Assembly: GCF_949282365.1 (NCBI RefSeq) | Contig: NZ_CASDOY010000018.1 | Coordinates: 1-40,556 of the forward strand | Origin: an uncultured Desulfovibrio sp. | Lineage (GTDB): Bacteria > Desulfobacterota > Desulfovibrionia > Desulfovibrionales > Desulfovibrionaceae | DNA: 40,556 nt | Reading direction: 5' to 3' | Shown: positions 39,273 to 40,556 of the stretch, in pieces | Layout of the letters: each line of letters begins with the position of its first letter | How positions within the stretch are numbered: position 1 is the stretch's first letter | The notes under the pieces: generated by a model | Database searches by the model: none | Told to the model about the DNA's origin: nothing | The model's input: the letters and a program-made list of their open reading frames with translations, nothing else | Program-made: the position numbers and the translations under genes

Positions 39273-39289
39273 TGGCATCGCTGCGTCAA
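39261..39289 (-). promoter_or_regulatory. Promoter of the atpZ-atpI-atpB-atpE operon
   Basis: On the minus strand TTGACG (39289-39284), 17-bp spacer, TAATTT (39266-39261). The leader to GTG 39178 would be about 75 nt. Confidence 0.55.
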
Positions 39290-39569
39290 TGCAATTTGTG
39301 GATTTGCACCGGCTTCCCGCGCCGTCGGCCCAAGGGATTGTCATGCTATCCTGTTAAAAAATAATGATATTTTTAACTGTCTGATATATTTTATAAAAGT
39401 CGGCCATGCCGTGGCCGTCCGCTCCTCCCCGGTCCCGATCCGATCGCTTCCTCCCCGGCACGGGTCCCGTCCGGTCCCGCATACCGCTGCCGCACGGGGG
39501 GGAAGCACACCACCATATCATCCGGCTGGTGCCGTTGCGCTCGCCGTCGCTGCGGGAGGATGTCCGGCC

Positions 39570-40556
39570 TCAGGCGCGCCGCTGCCAGCAGCTCACGCTC
39601 TCCACATGCGGGCTGTGCGGGAAAAGGTCCAGGGGCGTCACATGGAGCAGCTCATAGTCCCCGGCCAGCAGGCGGGCATCCCGGGCCAGGGTGGCCGGAT
39701 TGCAGGAGATGTAGACCAGCCGGGCCGGAGCCAGGCGCAGCAGGGCCGTCAGGGCTTCCGGGGCCACACCGCCGCGCGGCGGGTCCACCAGCACATGATC
39801 CCAGTGCCCGGGCGCGTGGCGGCGGGCCAGGGCGGTCAGCAGCCGGGCCGCGTCCCCGGCTTCGTAACGGCAGTGCCCGAAAGCGAAACGCCGGGCGTTG
39901 TCGGCCGCCAGACGTACGGCGCGCCGGTCGTATTCCAGGCCCAGCACTTCCGTGAAATGCGCCGCGGCCAGCAGGCCCGGCGCACCCGCGCCGCAATAGA
40001 CGTCCAGCAGGCGGCGGGGGGCCTCCCCGCCCGGCAGCGGCGCCAGCAGCGCGTCCAGGGCCGTGGCGGCCAGCAGCTCGGCGGCACGGCTGTTGACCTG
40101 AAAAAAGGAAGCCGGGTCCAGCGCGAACCAGCGGCCGCCCAGCGGCAGATGGAGCAGGCCCGCTTCCCGGTCCGTTTTCCGGCCAGTGTCCCGATCGGTT
40201 CCCTGGTCCGTTCCCCGTGCGCCGTCCGCCGTCATGCAGGCCACCGTGCCGTCCGTCCGGCGCTCCAGGCAGAGCACGCGCTGTTCCCCGGCCACCAGGG
40301 CGTCCGGGGCGGCGCGTTCCTCATGGAGGAAGGCCTGCACGGAGGGGAAGGCGTCCAGCAGCTCCCGGCCCAGACGGGCCACCATGCGGCGCTGTTCCGC
40401 CGTGCCGGGACTGGTGATGCAGGTCAGCCACCAGCGACGTCCGGGCGCGGCGTCGTCCGCCTGTTCCGGCAGGGGCGCGGGCCAGCCGTAACGGAGCACG
40501 AGAAAGCGCCAGAAGCCGGGCTGTGGCGCGGGCGCGGCCTCCTGATGACGGGCGCG
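39570..40556 (-). CDS. RNA (uracil-5-)-methyltransferase, TrmA/RlmD family, 5' end cut by the window
   Basis: SAM-dependent methyltransferase that makes 5-methyluracil in rRNA or tRNA. The visible part is 328 codons. FFQVN precedes the SAM motif LLDVYCGAGAPGLLAA; VDPPRGG follows, and ISCNPATLARD holds the catalytic cysteine. The end LDLFPHSPHVESVSCW is typical. The frame stays open to the right edge (about 19 further codons before the internal GTG at 40499, including GFWRFLVLRYGW), so the true start and any N-terminal TRAM or Fe-S cysteines lie outside. An Asp/Thr/Arg-rich insertion (GTDQGTDRDTGRKTDRE) interrupts the middle and varies in this family. rRNA or tRNA specificity cannot be told. 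Confidence 0.9.
   Translation of the reverse strand, partial: RARHQEAAPAPQPGFWRFLVLRYGWPAPLPEQADDAAPGRRWWLTCITSPGTAEQRRMVARLGRELLDAFPSVQAFLHEERAAPDALVAGEQRVLCLERRTDGTVACMTADGARGTDQGTDRDTGRKTDREAGLLHLPLGGRWFALDPASFFQVNSRAAELLAATALDALLAPLPGGEAPRRLLDVYCGAGAPGLLAAAHFTEVLGLEYDRRAVRLAADNARRFAFGHCRYEAGDAARLLTALARRHAPGHWDHVLVDPPRGGVAPEALTALLRLAPARLVYISCNPATLARDARLLAGDYELLHVTPLDLFPHSPHVESVSCWQRRA

Larger units (their letters stand above)
39179..39569. other. Spacer with Fo operon promoter
   Basis: Contains the promoter at 39261-39289 and, around 39340-39405, an unusually AT-rich stretch (TAAAAAATAATGATATTT and TATATTTTATAAAAG). No gene recognised. Confidence 0.5.

Overview
The window is high-GC DNA from a sulfate-reducing bacterium of the Desulfovibrio type (Desulfovibrionaceae). 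I infer this from four things: F1-ATPase genes separated from the Fo a and c genes; rex lying beside the Fo genes; a very large flavin/iron-sulfur oxidoreductase resembling the lactate-dehydrogenase-like proteins of that group; and a CbiA-type enzyme. No tRNA, rRNA, CRISPR array, integrase or transposase was recognised.

Layout, left to right. Positions 1-3722 hold an M24 aminopeptidase, shikimate kinase (aroL) and a family 2 glycosyltransferase, all on +. Positions 4380-10213 are the ATP synthase operon b'-b-delta-alpha-gamma-beta-epsilon, with a promoter and Rex-like operators upstream and a strong terminator downstream. The beta gene (atpD) is broken as printed by an apparent 91-base deletion. 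Positions 10852-20597 hold lepA, a membrane protein, a 1188-residue FAD/4Fe-4S/CCG oxidoreductase, asnS and a small exported protein. Positions 21163-23695 carry holB and purA on -.

Positions 24061-29474 are the most unusual part, a three-gene minus-strand operon. In transcription order it encodes a LicC-LicA fusion (cytidylyltransferase plus choline/ethanolamine kinase), a membrane-anchored CDP-glycerol glycerophosphotransferase-like protein, and a YidC/Oxa1-like domain fused to an alkaline-phosphatase/sulfatase-superfamily domain. Together they look like a pathway for a phosphodiester-decorated or teichoic-acid-like envelope polymer.

Positions 29761-34869 hold a small conserved-looking protein, a stand-alone AICAR transformylase, a cobyrinate a,c-diamide synthase and a nitroreductase. 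Positions 35550-39178 hold rex, then (reading the minus strand from right to left) atpZ-like, atpI, atpB and atpE. The right edge cuts through an RlmD/TrmA-type RNA methyltransferase.

The two atp loci together supply all eight subunits of one F-type ATP synthase, plus two assembly proteins. The gene for the NADH-sensing repressor Rex lies just beyond atpE, and Rex-like sequences lie at both atp promoters, so control of ATP synthase by redox state is a reasonable inference. The spacers between genes are unusually long (300-930 bp), GC-rich and non-coding. They hold a recurring hairpin element, degenerate repeats of about 60 bp period, and a perfect 21-bp inverted repeat.
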